DNA from: an uncultured Bacilli bacterium | GTDB lineage: Bacteria > Bacillota_I > Bacilli_A > RF39 > UBA660 | Reading direction: 5' to 3' | Length of the DNA stretch: 42,548 nucleotides | NCBI GenBank assembly: GCA_944331915.1 | Contig: CALVIR010000008.1 | Location: forward strand, 1 to 42,548 | Shown here: positions 26,497-37,562 of the stretch, piece after piece | Numbering within the stretch: the first letter of the stretch is position 1 | Layout: each line of letters starts with the position of its first letter | Made by a program: the position numbers and the translations under genes | Notes under the pieces: generated by a model | Database searches by the model: none | Seen by the model: only the letters and a program-made list of their open reading frames with translations | Told to the model about the DNA's origin: nothing

Positions 26497-28422
26497 TTAT
26501 TGTAAGGTTAAGGTGAAAGGATTTTGAAGGGTTCCATCTCCCCCAGTGATGATGACGTTTTGTTTTAGATTTAGGGATGGCCGCACGCCATACGCATAGG
26601 AGCGTCGTGAGTAGCTACTACCGCTGGTTAAAGCCATAATCCATAGGTAATCCGAAGAATATGGTGTTAACGTCCAATAAGTTGTAGTATTACCATATCT
26701 ATCAAATTGTCCAGCCATTAGTTCTCCCATTCTCAAAAGTCCTACTTTTGCTGTTGTTACACTTGTTGTTAGAATATCATCTGTGGTATTAGTATACTTT
26801 GCAAGTTTATAACTTACACCATCACCTACTGTTCCAAGATACCATGTTGTATTATCTTCTATCATCGCAATATCTTCATCTATCAAATAACTATTTTCTT
26901 TATTCAAATAATCATTATTTAAAAATGTTCCTATTGTAGTACTCGAAAAAGTTTCAGCATTATACCTAGCAAAAGCAATTTCTATAAATTCTCCATCACT
27001 CTTTAACGGCTCATCACTCGTTATCTTTGTGCCTGTGCCATTTTCATGACTTACTATCCGATATAGATTATTCTCTCCTGTTCCAAACCTTATATATTCT
27101 CCACTATATCTTGTATTTAACAATGTTCCCGAAAGTTCTGTGTCATTGTCTCCATTTAGTCTATATGGATTATTTATTGTTCCATCACCACTCACTATTT
27201 TCACGTTAGACTTCAGATTTATTGATGGGCGAACACCAAGCGCGTTCGAAGGGGTATCGTTATCAGGACCGCCATTGTAGAACACTCTCCAAAGGCGAGA
27301 CGAAGAATAAGGAGTGATACTCCTCCAAATAATGCCATTATTCAAATAACCATTACTATAAGTTGTTCCACTATAACTCATTCTATATTCATAAATATTT
27401 AATAGTCCTACTGGATCTGTTACCATTGTTGTTTCTGCTGGTTTAGTTGTTGCAGTTGTCTCTGTTGCATTCCACACACTATCTAACTTAATAAAATTCT
27501 CATAATCTCTTAAATTACCTAAGAAACCATCAACACTTGTATCATTTAACCAATCTTCCATATAACTACCTTCAAATGCTGTACTACCGCTTGAATAAGT
27601 AATTGAACTTATATTCCACTGGGTTACTAATTTAACACTATTATCATCCGGATCAATAGATACTGCTCTCCATAATTTACCACTATACCAAATATAGTTA
27701 TTTGGATCTGTTCCTGTTATAAATGTCTGATCTTTATCTGTTGTATTTATCGCTCCATTTGCTCCTACTCCTGATAATAATACATCTGCGACAGGACCAG
27801 TTGTAACAGGCATTTTGTCTCCATCTTTACCATAGACATTTATCTTGACACTAAACTGTAAATTACCTCCATCTCCTTGAGGATTATATTCTTCGGTTAC
27901 ATACATTCTAAGACGATAGTTATTGGTTTCACTAGAGTTCATACTACTTGCATATAAACTCATTTCTCCTGCTGGTCTACCAGTATAATTGTTAGCACTT
28001 GCTTCTTCATTATATGTCTCTGGACTCATTAATTCTTCTTCTGTTCCATCTTCTTTTATTCTTGTTAGATATAACTTGATATTAGAACCATCTATCTTTC
28101 TATCACTTGTTGTTACGTCTTTAGCACTTATCTCATAGTTGATATTTACATTACCAGTAATATTACTTGATATCGTAAAATCAAAATATTCTCCTTCTGT
28201 TAGTCTAACCGTTCCTGTCGCATCAGTTGTAGGTAAGGCTCCTGTCATGTTAATGACATTATCACTTTCAGTGTAAGTCATCATAATTGCTCCACTTGTT
28301 ATACTATTTACTTTAGTACCTGTTCCTGTATATCTAAAAGCAGCATAACTTACTCCTATTACTGCTATAATCATTATTAAGATTAACCCTAAAATTATTA
28401 TCTTTTCTTTACTCTTGCTCAT
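26497..28422 (-). CDS. Surface protein A2: TasA-like N-domain plus two lectin-like modules
   Basis: A 641 aa protein. The N-terminal 205 residues match A3. The first module (about 212-420) ends WRSITPYSSSRLWRVFYNGG...LGVRPSINLKS; the second (about 425-641) ends YWTLTPYSSDYLWIMALTSG...YGVRPSLNLKQ, with a GDGTLQNPFTL tail. There is no C-terminal anchor. The codons between PYSS and GVRP in both modules use C and G far more than the rest of the gene (for example CGC, GGC, GCG, CGG), unlike the AT-rich flanks. The ATG overlaps the B1 stop by 4 bases, and B2 starts 27 bases after its end. Confidence 0.87.
   Translation of the reverse strand: MSKSKEKIIILGLILIMIIAVIGVSYAAFRYTGTGTKVNSITSGAIMMTYTESDNVINMTGALPTTDATGTVRLTEGEYFDFTISSNITGNVNINYEISAKDVTTSDRKIDGSNIKLYLTRIKEDGTEEELMSPETYNEEASANNYTGRPAGEMSLYASSMNSSETNNYRLRMYVTEEYNPQGDGGNLQFSVKINVYGKDGDKMPVTTGPVADVLLSGVGANGAINTTDKDQTFITGTDPNNYIWYSGKLWRAVSIDPDDNSVKLVTQWNISSITYSSGSTAFEGSYMEDWLNDTSVDGFLGNLRDYENFIKLDSVWNATETTATTKPAETTMVTDPVGLLNIYEYRMSYSGTTYSNGYLNNGIIWRSITPYSSSRLWRVFYNGGPDNDTPSNALGVRPSINLKSNVKIVSGDGTINNPYRLNGDNDTELSGTLLNTRYSGEYIRFGTGENNLYRIVSHENGTGTKITSDEPLKSDGEFIEIAFARYNAETFSSTTIGTFLNNDYLNKENSYLIDEDIAMIEDNTTWYLGTVGDGVSYKLAKYTNTTDDILTTSVTTAKVGLLRMGELMAGQFDRYGNTTTYWTLTPYSSDYLWIMALTSGSSYSRRSYAYGVRPSLNLKQNVIITGGDGTLQNPFTLTLQ
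26578..26651 (-). repeat. Hypervariable patch, second module of A2
   Basis: Between the conserved TATTCTTCG edge (26652-26660 region) and GGCGTGCGGCCATC at the other end. It is G+C-rich against AT-rich flanks and differs from the other patches mostly by amino-acid-changing substitutions. Confidence 0.6.
27231..27298 (-). repeat. Hypervariable patch, first module of A2
   Basis: Lies between TTATTCTTCGTC and GGTGTTCGCCC. It shares GTG, GGC and CCTTCGAAC blocks with the A1 patches while the codons between them change, for example CGC, TTC and TAC where A1 has TAC/ACC, AGC/CTC and TCC/AGC. Confidence 0.65.
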
Positions 28423-28730
28423 ACATTTTCACTCTTTCTTCTATAAACTCCATATGTTATAGTTGCTAAACCTAAGATTAAAGTTATTCCCATTACTAAA
28501 TAGATATTGCTCATAGTAACAGGATTCTTTATGACTGTTACTCTTATTATGTAATTAGTTAGACCATCACTACTAACACCTCTAATTATAGTTTGGCCTT
28601 CTTTTAAACCTAAGATTTTATTATCTTCTATTTTAGAGATGCTTTCATCATCACTTGTCCAAGTTATATCTATATCTAATGGGACATCTTCTTGAAAAGC
28701 TGGAGGAATATCACTACTAGATCCTTCTTC
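27830..28730 (-). repeat. B-end/A-start junction repeat, copy 3
   Basis: Covers the end of B1 and the start of A2. The A half is also present at 31330-31934 (start of A1) without a B gene before it. Confidence 0.85.
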
Positions 28731-29978
28731 TATTGTTATTACACCTTCATAGTTATTAGTTTTTGCTTCTTCTAGATAATAGGGATTATCACTAGTTCCA
28801 TCTCCTGTTAAAGTCATACCTTCTGTTTTAATATTAATTACGGGACGAACGGTATAGTATCTGTTAATATATGAACTATTTAAACCAGCATATTCTAACA
28901 ATACATAAGCACCATTATAAAAGAAATTATCAGGCGTCATAGTCCAATAAGGTTCTCCATGTTCTCCTGTATTTAAGTAACTATTTCCTATTCCAACACT
29001 TTCACCTGCAAAAACAAGCTCATCTGCTGTTATTAAACCAGCTTTTAATTTATAACTACCTCCATAGCTTTCAGTTGTTTCTGGGCATATAAAGGTTGGA
29101 GCATTGTCCTTTGCAAAATTATAATCTACTTGTCTTAATCTATCAAAACTGGAAAAAAGTATATTACTTTCTTGTTCTAAAAATTTGCTACTATCACTAC
29201 AGAATCTTCCTAAGATGACATATTGGTCATATGCATTGTTTTTACCTAAGGTATTATTATACCAAGTATCTACCTCTTTCTTTATAAATGAGTCTGTTCC
29301 ATTATCATAGGTATACCCGGTATATTTTGGATAATTAAAATTTAAATTATAAGGTACTGCCCCTACTACTCCTGATATTTCTTCTTCATTAAAAGATACC
29401 TCTACAGCCCCTAGTTTCAAATCATTTAATCCAGGGCCATTATATATAAGTCTAATACTACTATCACCATTAATTCTTACTATCTTCCAGTACATCTTAT
29501 CTCCAGCACTAGCAAGTTTTACGGGAGTACAACTTCTATTAGTAGCTTCTTGGCAGCTTTCTAAACTTTGAAAATATTGATCAACATTGCCTTCTACATA
29601 ATATATATAATAATCTTCATCATATGCTCCAAAGATGAGGTTATTATTATCTATATCTCCACGATAATAATATGTTGTTCCATCTTCATCTTCTCTACTA
29701 TAAAGTCCTTCTGTTATATAGTCTTTATTGTTTTGATATTTATGATTAGATATATCATAGTAATTACCATTACTTGCATAGTTAAACATATGAGGTATCT
29801 CTTGTTTTAACTCATTATCACTTAGTATCTTATTTAAGACAAAGTGAGTAGTATTTCCTTCATTATAGGTGTTATAACTAACTATGCTTCTATGATTTAT
29901 AGTTAGAGAATTAGTGAATAATATGCTACTAAGAGCAAGGGACTCTAATACTAATAATTTATATTTCTTGTGTTTCAT
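28419..29978 (-). CDS. Surface protein B1
   Basis: A 519 aa type B protein, second gene of the array. Signal-like N-terminus, module with Cys at SCQEATNRSC, RFCSDSS and ICPETTES, variable end YWTMTPDNFFYNGAYVLL...TVRPVINIKTEGM, Ig-like domain and C-terminal helix with RRKSENV. Its RFCSDSSKFLEQE segment is like that of A3 and unlike B2 and B3, which points to block exchange between copies. GGAGGAAGA precedes the ATG, 27 bases after the A1 stop; the A2 start overlaps its stop by 4 bases. Confidence 0.85.
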   Translation of the reverse strand: MKHKKYKLLVLESLALSSILFTNSLTINHRSIVSYNTYNEGNTTHFVLNKILSDNELKQEIPHMFNYASNGNYYDISNHKYQNNKDYITEGLYSREDEDGTTYYYRGDIDNNNLIFGAYDEDYYIYYVEGNVDQYFQSLESCQEATNRSCTPVKLASAGDKMYWKIVRINGDSSIRLIYNGPGLNDLKLGAVEVSFNEEEISGVVGAVPYNLNFNYPKYTGYTYDNGTDSFIKKEVDTWYNNTLGKNNAYDQYVILGRFCSDSSKFLEQESNILFSSFDRLRQVDYNFAKDNAPTFICPETTESYGGSYKLKAGLITADELVFAGESVGIGNSYLNTGEHGEPYWTMTPDNFFYNGAYVLLEYAGLNSSYINRYYTVRPVINIKTEGMTLTGDGTSDNPYYLEEAKTNNYEGVITIEEGSSSDIPPAFQEDVPLDIDITWTSDDESISKIEDNKILGLKEGQTIIRGVSSDGLTNYIIRVTVIKNPVTMSNIYLVMGITLILGLATITYGVYRRKSENV

Positions 29979-30002
29979 ATTCTTCCTCCATTTGAAATTA
30001 GG
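29745..30002 (-). repeat. B-start repeat, copy 3
   Basis: Start of B1 plus the A1-B1 spacer, nearly identical to the other two B starts, with a few substitutions (for example the segment encoding TTHFVLNK where the others encode TTNLVLNK). Confidence 0.8.
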
Positions 30003-30005
30003 TTA

Positions 30006-31934
30006 TTATTGAACTGATAAAGTGAAAGGATTTTGCAAAGTCCCATCTCCCCCAGTGATAATGACGTTAGATTTTAGATTTATAGACGGCAGCACGCCGC
30101 TCGAACCGCGCGAAGGCAAATTGGTGTAAGCGTTGCCATTGCTGAGCACATTCCAAACGGTTGACGAAGAATATGGTGTTAATGTCCAATAATTTGTATT
30201 ATTACTAACTCTATCAAATTGTCCTGCCATTAATTCTCCCATTCTCAAGAGACCTACTTTAGCTGTCGTTACACTTGATGTTAGAATATTATCTGTTGTA
30301 TTTGTATATTTTGCTAGTTTATAACTTGCTCCATCTCCTACTGTTCCTAAATACCAGGTTGTATTATCTTCTATCATTGCTATATCTTCGTTTGTCAAAT
30401 AGTCATTTTCTGTATTTAGATAATCATTATTCAAAAATGTTCCTATTGTATTAGTACTCGAAAAAGTTGTATTACTACCAAAAGTATTTGTTACAAATGT
30501 TCCTCCACGTTTTAACGGTTTAGCACTTGTTATCTTTGTTCCTGTTCCATTTTCATGACTTACTATTCGATATATATTATTCTCCCCTGCTCCAAATCTT
30601 ACATATTCTCCACTATATCTTGTATTCAACAATGTTCCTGAAAGTTCTTTTTCATTATCTCCGTTTAAGCGATAAGGGTTATCTATTGTTCCATCTCCAT
30701 CTACAATTCGAACGCTAGATTTTAGATTTATAGACGGCCGCACGCCAAACAAATTGTTCGAAGGCAAATAGTTTGCGGCTTGGCCGTCGGAGCTCACATA
30801 CCAAACGTAAGACGAAGAATAAGGAGTGATACTCCACCATAAAAGGTCATTATTCAAATAACCATTACCTCGAGTTGTCCCACTATAACTCATTGTATAC
30901 TCATAAATATTTAATAATCCAACAGGATCAGTTACCAAAGTTGTTTCTGCTGGCTTAGTTGTTGCAGTTGTCTCTGTTGCATTCCACACACTATCTAACT
31001 TAATAAAATTCTCATAATCTCTTAAATTTCCAAGAAATCCATCAACACTTGTATCATTTAACCACTCTTCCATATAACTACCTTCAAAGGCTGTACTACC
31101 ACTCGAATAATTAATTGCACTTATATTCCACTGGGTTACTAACTTAACACTATTATCAGCAGGATTTATACTTACAGCTCTCCATAACTTTCCACTATAC
31201 CAGATATAGTTATTGGGGTCTTTCCCTGTTATAAATGTTTGATCTTGATCTGTTGTATTTATCGCTCCATTTTCTCCTACTCCTGACAGTAATACGTCAG
31301 CAACAGGCCCAGTTGTAATGGGCATTTTATCGCCATCTTTACCATAGACATTTATCTTGACACTAAACTCTAAGCCTCCTCCATCGCCTTGAGGATTATA
31401 TTCTTCGGTTACATACATTCTAAGACGATAATTATTGGTTTCACTACTATTCATACTACTTGCATATAAACTCATTTCTCCTGCTGGACGTCCTGTATAA
31501 TCATTTGCTGTAGCTTCTTCATTATATGTTTCTGGACTCATTAACTCTTCTTCAGTACCATCTTCTGTTATTCTTGTAAGATACAACTTGATATTAGAGC
31601 CATCTATCTTTCTATCACTTGTTGTTACGTCTTTGGCACTTATTTCATAGTTGATATTGACATTACCCGTGATATTACTTGATATTGTAAAATCAAAGTA
31701 TTCTCCTTCTGTTAATCTAACTGTACCTGTCGCATCAGTTGTTGGTAAGGCTCCTGTCATATTAATAACATTATCACTTTCAGTGTAAGTCATCATAATT
31801 GCTCCACTTGTAATACTATTTACTTTTGTACCAGTTCCTGTATAACTAAAAGCAGCATAACTTACTCCTATTACAGCAATAATCATTATCAGTATTAAAC
31901 CTAATATTATTATCTTTTCTTTCTTTTGCGCCAT
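30006..31934 (-). CDS. Surface protein A1: TasA-like N-domain plus two lectin-like modules
   Basis: A 642 aa protein, first gene of the array. MAQKKEK then a membrane segment ending GVSYAAFSYTGTG, a TasA-like domain to about 205 (ITSGAIMMTYTES, EYFDFTISSN), then two modules ending WWSITPYSSSYVWYVSSDG...FGVRPSINLKS and YWTLTPYSSSTVWNVLSNG...SGVLPSINLKS. A TasA-like N-domain suggests processing by a SipW-type peptidase and assembly into a fibre; no such peptidase is in the window. GGAGG lies 9 bases before the ATG, and a strong promoter lies upstream. Both PYSS-to-PSIN interiors are G+C-rich and differ mainly at codon positions 1-2. Confidence 0.88.
   Translation of the reverse strand: MAQKKEKIIILGLILIMIIAVIGVSYAAFSYTGTGTKVNSITSGAIMMTYTESDNVINMTGALPTTDATGTVRLTEGEYFDFTISSNITGNVNINYEISAKDVTTSDRKIDGSNIKLYLTRITEDGTEEELMSPETYNEEATANDYTGRPAGEMSLYASSMNSSETNNYRLRMYVTEEYNPQGDGGGLEFSVKINVYGKDGDKMPITTGPVADVLLSGVGENGAINTTDQDQTFITGKDPNNYIWYSGKLWRAVSINPADNSVKLVTQWNISAINYSSGSTAFEGSYMEEWLNDTSVDGFLGNLRDYENFIKLDSVWNATETTATTKPAETTLVTDPVGLLNIYEYTMSYSGTTRGNGYLNNDLLWWSITPYSSSYVWYVSSDGQAANYLPSNNLFGVRPSINLKSSVRIVDGDGTIDNPYRLNGDNEKELSGTLLNTRYSGEYVRFGAGENNIYRIVSHENGTGTKITSAKPLKRGGTFVTNTFGSNTTFSSTNTIGTFLNNDYLNTENDYLTNEDIAMIEDNTTWYLGTVGDGASYKLAKYTNTTDNILTSSVTTAKVGLLRMGELMAGQFDRVSNNTNYWTLTPYSSSTVWNVLSNGNAYTNLPSRGSSGVLPSINLKSNVIITGGDGTLQNPFTLSVQ
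30090..30163 (-). repeat. Hypervariable patch, second module of A1
   Basis: Bounded by TATTCTTCGTC and GGCGTGCTGCCGTC. The 22 bases from 30068 to 30089 are identical to 30716-30737 beside the other A1 patch, and the TTGCCTTCG block in the middle is also identical, while most codons between these blocks differ. Confidence 0.7.
30733..30810 (-). repeat. Hypervariable patch, first module of A1
   Basis: Bounded by TTATTCTTCGTC and GGCGTGCGGCCGTC. By hand count about half of the bases are G or C, against roughly a third or less in the flanks. Paired codons against the second A1 patch keep the third base in many cases (TAC/ACC, TAT/AAT, AGC/CTC, TCC/AGC, AAC/CGC). Confidence 0.7.
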
Positions 31935-31981
31935 TTTTTACTACCTCCACTACCTTTAGTATTGCCTATTCTTCTTATTCT

Positions 31982-32010
31982 ATTATAGATATTTTTTAAG
32001 GGTAATGCAA
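31982..32010 (-). promoter_or_regulatory. Promoter of the A/B surface-protein array
   Basis: Minus strand TTGCAT (32005-32010), 17-base spacer, TATAAT (31982-31987), about 48 bases upstream of the A1 start. No comparable promoter is evident between the following genes, which are spaced by 4-base overlaps or 27 bases. Confidence 0.85.
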
Positions 32011-32040
32011 GTATCTTATTTGTAAGTTACTTTGAATAAC

Positions 32041-32071
32041 AAAAAAAGATATACACTATAAAGCATATATC
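32041..32071 (-). terminator. Terminator of the chaperone operon
   Basis: GATATACAC and GCATATATC form a stem (one G-U pair); on the minus strand it is followed by TTTTTTT. It begins at the dnaJ stop codon. Confidence 0.85.
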
Positions 32072-33201
32072 TAATCATTATCTTTAGTAAATTTATTAAA
32101 TCTTTCTATAACAGAATCTTCTAAATCCGTTTTATCTAAAGACTCAAATAATTTTTTCTGATCTCTTGATAGTCTTTTTGGAGTAACAACTTTAAAGATA
32201 ACATACATATCTCCAGTTCTTCTTCTTGTTGCATCTTTTATACCTTTTCCTTTTAGTCTTTGTTTATCACCACTATCAGTTCCTGCAGGTACTGCTAACT
32301 TAACATTACCATAAATAGTAGGTATTTCTTTTTTACAACCTAAAACTGCTTCGGTAATAGTTAAAGGTACCTCTAAGTAAATATCATCTTCATCACGTTC
32401 ATAATATTTATGTTCTTTAATATGAAATTCTAAATATAAGTCTCCGCTAGCACCACCATTTTCACCAGCATGGCCTTTACCAGCAACACGGAGTCTTTCA
32501 CCATTATTTATACCACTAGGAATGCTAACAGTAATTGTTTTCTTGCTTCTTACTGTACCTTTACCCCGACATTTACTACATACCTCTTTATATGTTTTAC
32601 CTTTACCATTACATGATGGACAAGTAGTCTTGGTCATGAAAGAACCTAATATAGTTCTTTGTTCAGAGGTAATGGTACCACTACCATGACATCTTGAACA
32701 TGTTTCTTCTCCAAAACCACCTTTACCATCACATTCACTACAAACTGAGGTAACCTCTAAATCAAAGTCTTTTTCACATCCAAAAATTGCTTCTTCAAAG
32801 GTTAAATCAACTTGCATTAAAACGTCACTACCACGTCTTGCTCTGGACCTTGTTCTAGATGAACCTCCAAAACCAAAGCCTCCTCCAAATAAATCATCAA
32901 AAATATCACCTAAATCACTAGCATCAAAACCAAAGCCGGCTCCACTAAAGCCTCCACCATAAGAAGATGAAGCTCCACCAACACCAGCATGACCAAATTG
33001 ATCATATTGACGACGTTTATTTTCATCACTTAATACAGAATAAGCTTCCTGAACCTCTTTAAATTTTTCTTCAGCATTTTCTTCTTTACTTATATCTGGA
33101 TGATATTTTTTAGCTAACTTTCTAAAAGCCGACTTTATTTCATCTTGACTAGCATTTTTAGATACACCTAGTACCTCATAATAATCTCTCTTTGCTGCCA
33201 T
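32071..33201 (-). CDS. dnaJ: Chaperone DnaJ
   Basis: A 376 aa Hsp40 co-chaperone that delivers clients to DnaK and stimulates its ATPase. The J-domain (1-70) has the HPD triad in KKYHPDIS. A Gly/Phe-rich linker (about 75-120) precedes four zinc-binding repeats, [24 protein letters not shown] and CSKCRGKG, and then the C-terminal substrate-binding domains (to about 350). It is complete. It is the last gene of the CIRCE operon, separated from dnaK by the oligoendopeptidase gene. Confidence 0.97.
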   Translation of the reverse strand: MAAKRDYYEVLGVSKNASQDEIKSAFRKLAKKYHPDISKEENAEEKFKEVQEAYSVLSDENKRRQYDQFGHAGVGGASSSYGGGFSGAGFGFDASDLGDIFDDLFGGGFGFGGSSRTRSRARRGSDVLMQVDLTFEEAIFGCEKDFDLEVTSVCSECDGKGGFGEETCSRCHGSGTITSEQRTILGSFMTKTTCPSCNGKGKTYKEVCSKCRGKGTVRSKKTITVSIPSGINNGERLRVAGKGHAGENGGASGDLYLEFHIKEHKYYERDEDDIYLEVPLTITEAVLGCKKEIPTIYGNVKLAVPAGTDSGDKQRLKGKGIKDATRRRTGDMYVIFKVVTPKRLSRDQKKLFESLDKTDLEDSVIERFNKFTKDND

Positions 33202-33213
33202 TTTTTCACCTCA

Positions 33214-35010
33214 CTACTCATTATTTAGTTTAACAAATTCCTCTAACGTCTCTTCAAACATAAGAAATGCTTCTTTAAAGACATCTTCTTTCGTTAAATC
33301 TACATCAATAATCTTTAAAACATTAAGAGGATAATCTCTTCCCCCACTCTTTAAGAACTCAATATATTTTTCTTTAAAATTAGGTGTCTTTTTAAGAATA
33401 TTTTTCACTATGTATGATGCGATAGATAAACCTGTCGCATATTTATAAACATAGAAAGGAGTATAGAAATGAGGAATTCTTAAACACTCATATTTTACCT
33501 CTTCATCAATAACAACTTTAGGACCAAAATATAGTTTATTCAACTCATAATAGTAATTACAAATATTATCACTTGTTAATATTTCCCCTTTATCAGTTAA
33601 ATCATGAATATATTTTTCAAACTCTGCAAACATTGTTTGTCTATAGACTGTTCCTTTAAAAGTATCAAGTCTCTCATTTAATATCGCTATTTTCTCCTCC
33701 TTAGTTTTAGCGTTTTCTTCCATATAGTAAGAGAATAATAACTCATTGACAGTTGATGCTATTTCTGCTAAAAAGATAGGATAACCTGATTCTTCAAAAG
33801 AATTATATTTATTAGAGAAATATGTATGCATAGAATGACCTAATTCATGAGCAAGAGTAGAAACATCATTATAAGTTTCAGTATAGTTTAATAACACAAA
33901 TGGTTTTGTATCATAACACCCAGCAGAATAAGCTCCACTTCTTTTATTAATATTAGGATATATATCAATATAGCCATCATTAAAGGCTTCATCTAAGGCC
34001 TTACTATATTCACTACCTAAAACACTTAAAGACGCTTTAACTAAGTCTTTAGCTTCCATAAAACTATATTTTTTGTCAATACTTTTAACAGTACTAACAT
34101 AACCATCATATAAATGAAATTCACTAATATTTAAGAGCTTTCTCTTCTCTTCAAAATATTTATATAGTAATGGTAAATTATCATGAACTACTTTAATAAG
34201 GTTATTATATAATTCTGTGGGAATAAAATCTCCAAATAAACTAGCTTCTAAACTAGAATTAAAGTGCCGTAATTTACTAGAGACAGTTAAAGCTTCACAA
34301 CTTGCTGCTAAAGTAGAGGTTAAAGTATTTTTAAAGTCTCCATATACTTTATGATAGTTAAGAAAAGCATCACGTCTTACTCTTCGATCCTTAGATAGTA
34401 ATAACGTACTATAGTTACTAGTAGTTAATTCTATCTCTTCGTTATTTTCATCTTTAAGATAACCAAACCTCATATCAGTATCCATTAAATAATCAGCTGT
34501 TTCACTACTACTATCTAAAACTTTAGAATAACAAGAAACAATTCTTTCTTCTTCTTTTGTTAAAGAATGTTTTTTATATCTTAAAATATCTAATATTGTA
34601 TGTCTAAAGTTATCTAATTTTTCTTCATCAAGATATTTTTTTATTATGCTATCATCTGTTTCTAAAATCATTGGTGTAACAAATGAGGTTGCTTCAGTAT
34701 ATTCTTGATAAATATTATTTAATTTCCCATATAATTCTTGATAAATAGCTTTACCAGTATCTTCATCATTTTTTCTAGCTGCGTATGTATATAGTTTTGC
34801 TAAAAGTCGCGAAGTATTACTATCTAACTCTAAAAAGTCTTTAAAGCTTTTACTATTATTTAAGAATGTATCTTGTCTATTTTTTAAGTCTTTAATATGT
34901 TCTTTCACTTGATTATAGTCTTTATTATAGTCATCTATATTTTTATATACACTCTCTAAATCCCAACAATCTTCTTTTTTTAGTTCTTCTCTTGTCTTAA
35001 GTTTCTCCAT
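33214..35010 (-). CDS. pepF: Oligoendopeptidase F (M3 metallopeptidase)
   Basis: A 598 aa cytosolic peptidase that trims short peptides. The zinc site is seen as LAHELGHSMHTYF (HExGH, about residues 382-394), with a downstream Glu in ESGYPIFLAEIASTVNE completing the ligands. The N-terminal helical domain and length match the PepF/M3B family. The ATG at 35010 is used; an upstream TTG is in frame but adds only five residues and neither start has a strong Shine-Dalgarno. It lies between dnaK and dnaJ on the same strand (13 bases before dnaJ). A 10-bp inverted repeat precedes it. Confidence 0.92.
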   Translation of the reverse strand: MEKLKTREELKKEDCWDLESVYKNIDDYNKDYNQVKEHIKDLKNRQDTFLNNSKSFKDFLELDSNTSRLLAKLYTYAARKNDEDTGKAIYQELYGKLNNIYQEYTEATSFVTPMILETDDSIIKKYLDEEKLDNFRHTILDILRYKKHSLTKEEERIVSCYSKVLDSSSETADYLMDTDMRFGYLKDENNEEIELTTSNYSTLLLSKDRRVRRDAFLNYHKVYGDFKNTLTSTLAASCEALTVSSKLRHFNSSLEASLFGDFIPTELYNNLIKVVHDNLPLLYKYFEEKRKLLNISEFHLYDGYVSTVKSIDKKYSFMEAKDLVKASLSVLGSEYSKALDEAFNDGYIDIYPNINKRSGAYSAGCYDTKPFVLLNYTETYNDVSTLAHELGHSMHTYFSNKYNSFEESGYPIFLAEIASTVNELLFSYYMEENAKTKEEKIAILNERLDTFKGTVYRQTMFAEFEKYIHDLTDKGEILTSDNICNYYYELNKLYFGPKVVIDEEVKYECLRIPHFYTPFYVYKYATGLSIASYIVKNILKKTPNFKEKYIEFLKSGGRDYPLNVLKIIDVDLTKEDVFKEAFLMFEETLEEFVKLNNE

Positions 35011-35023
35011 TTCTATTATCAAC

Positions 35024-35055
35024 AAGAAGTAGTCCTAAACATAGCACTACTTCTT
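35024..35055 (-). other. Inverted repeat between dnaK and pepF
   Basis: AAGAAGTAGT (35024-35033) and ACTACTTCTT (35046-35055) form a perfect 10-bp stem with a 12-base loop. On the minus strand no T-run follows, so it is more likely an mRNA processing or stability hairpin than a terminator. Confidence 0.6.
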
Positions 35056-35074
35056 ATTTTACCCTTTCTATTTA

Positions 35075-37523
<2,449 letters not shown>

Positions 37524-37562
37524 ATTTACCTCCTTTAATAGTATTTATATAACTACTAAGAG

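Noticed and set aside
20137-31934. A reverse transcriptase or an adenine-rich template repeat near the array
   Set aside because: I looked through the intergenic stretches and the listed proteins and saw neither, so a complete DGR cannot be claimed from this window.
20137-31934. CRISPR array
   Set aside because: The repeats here are long, coding and gene-sized; no short regularly spaced repeats with unique spacers are present.
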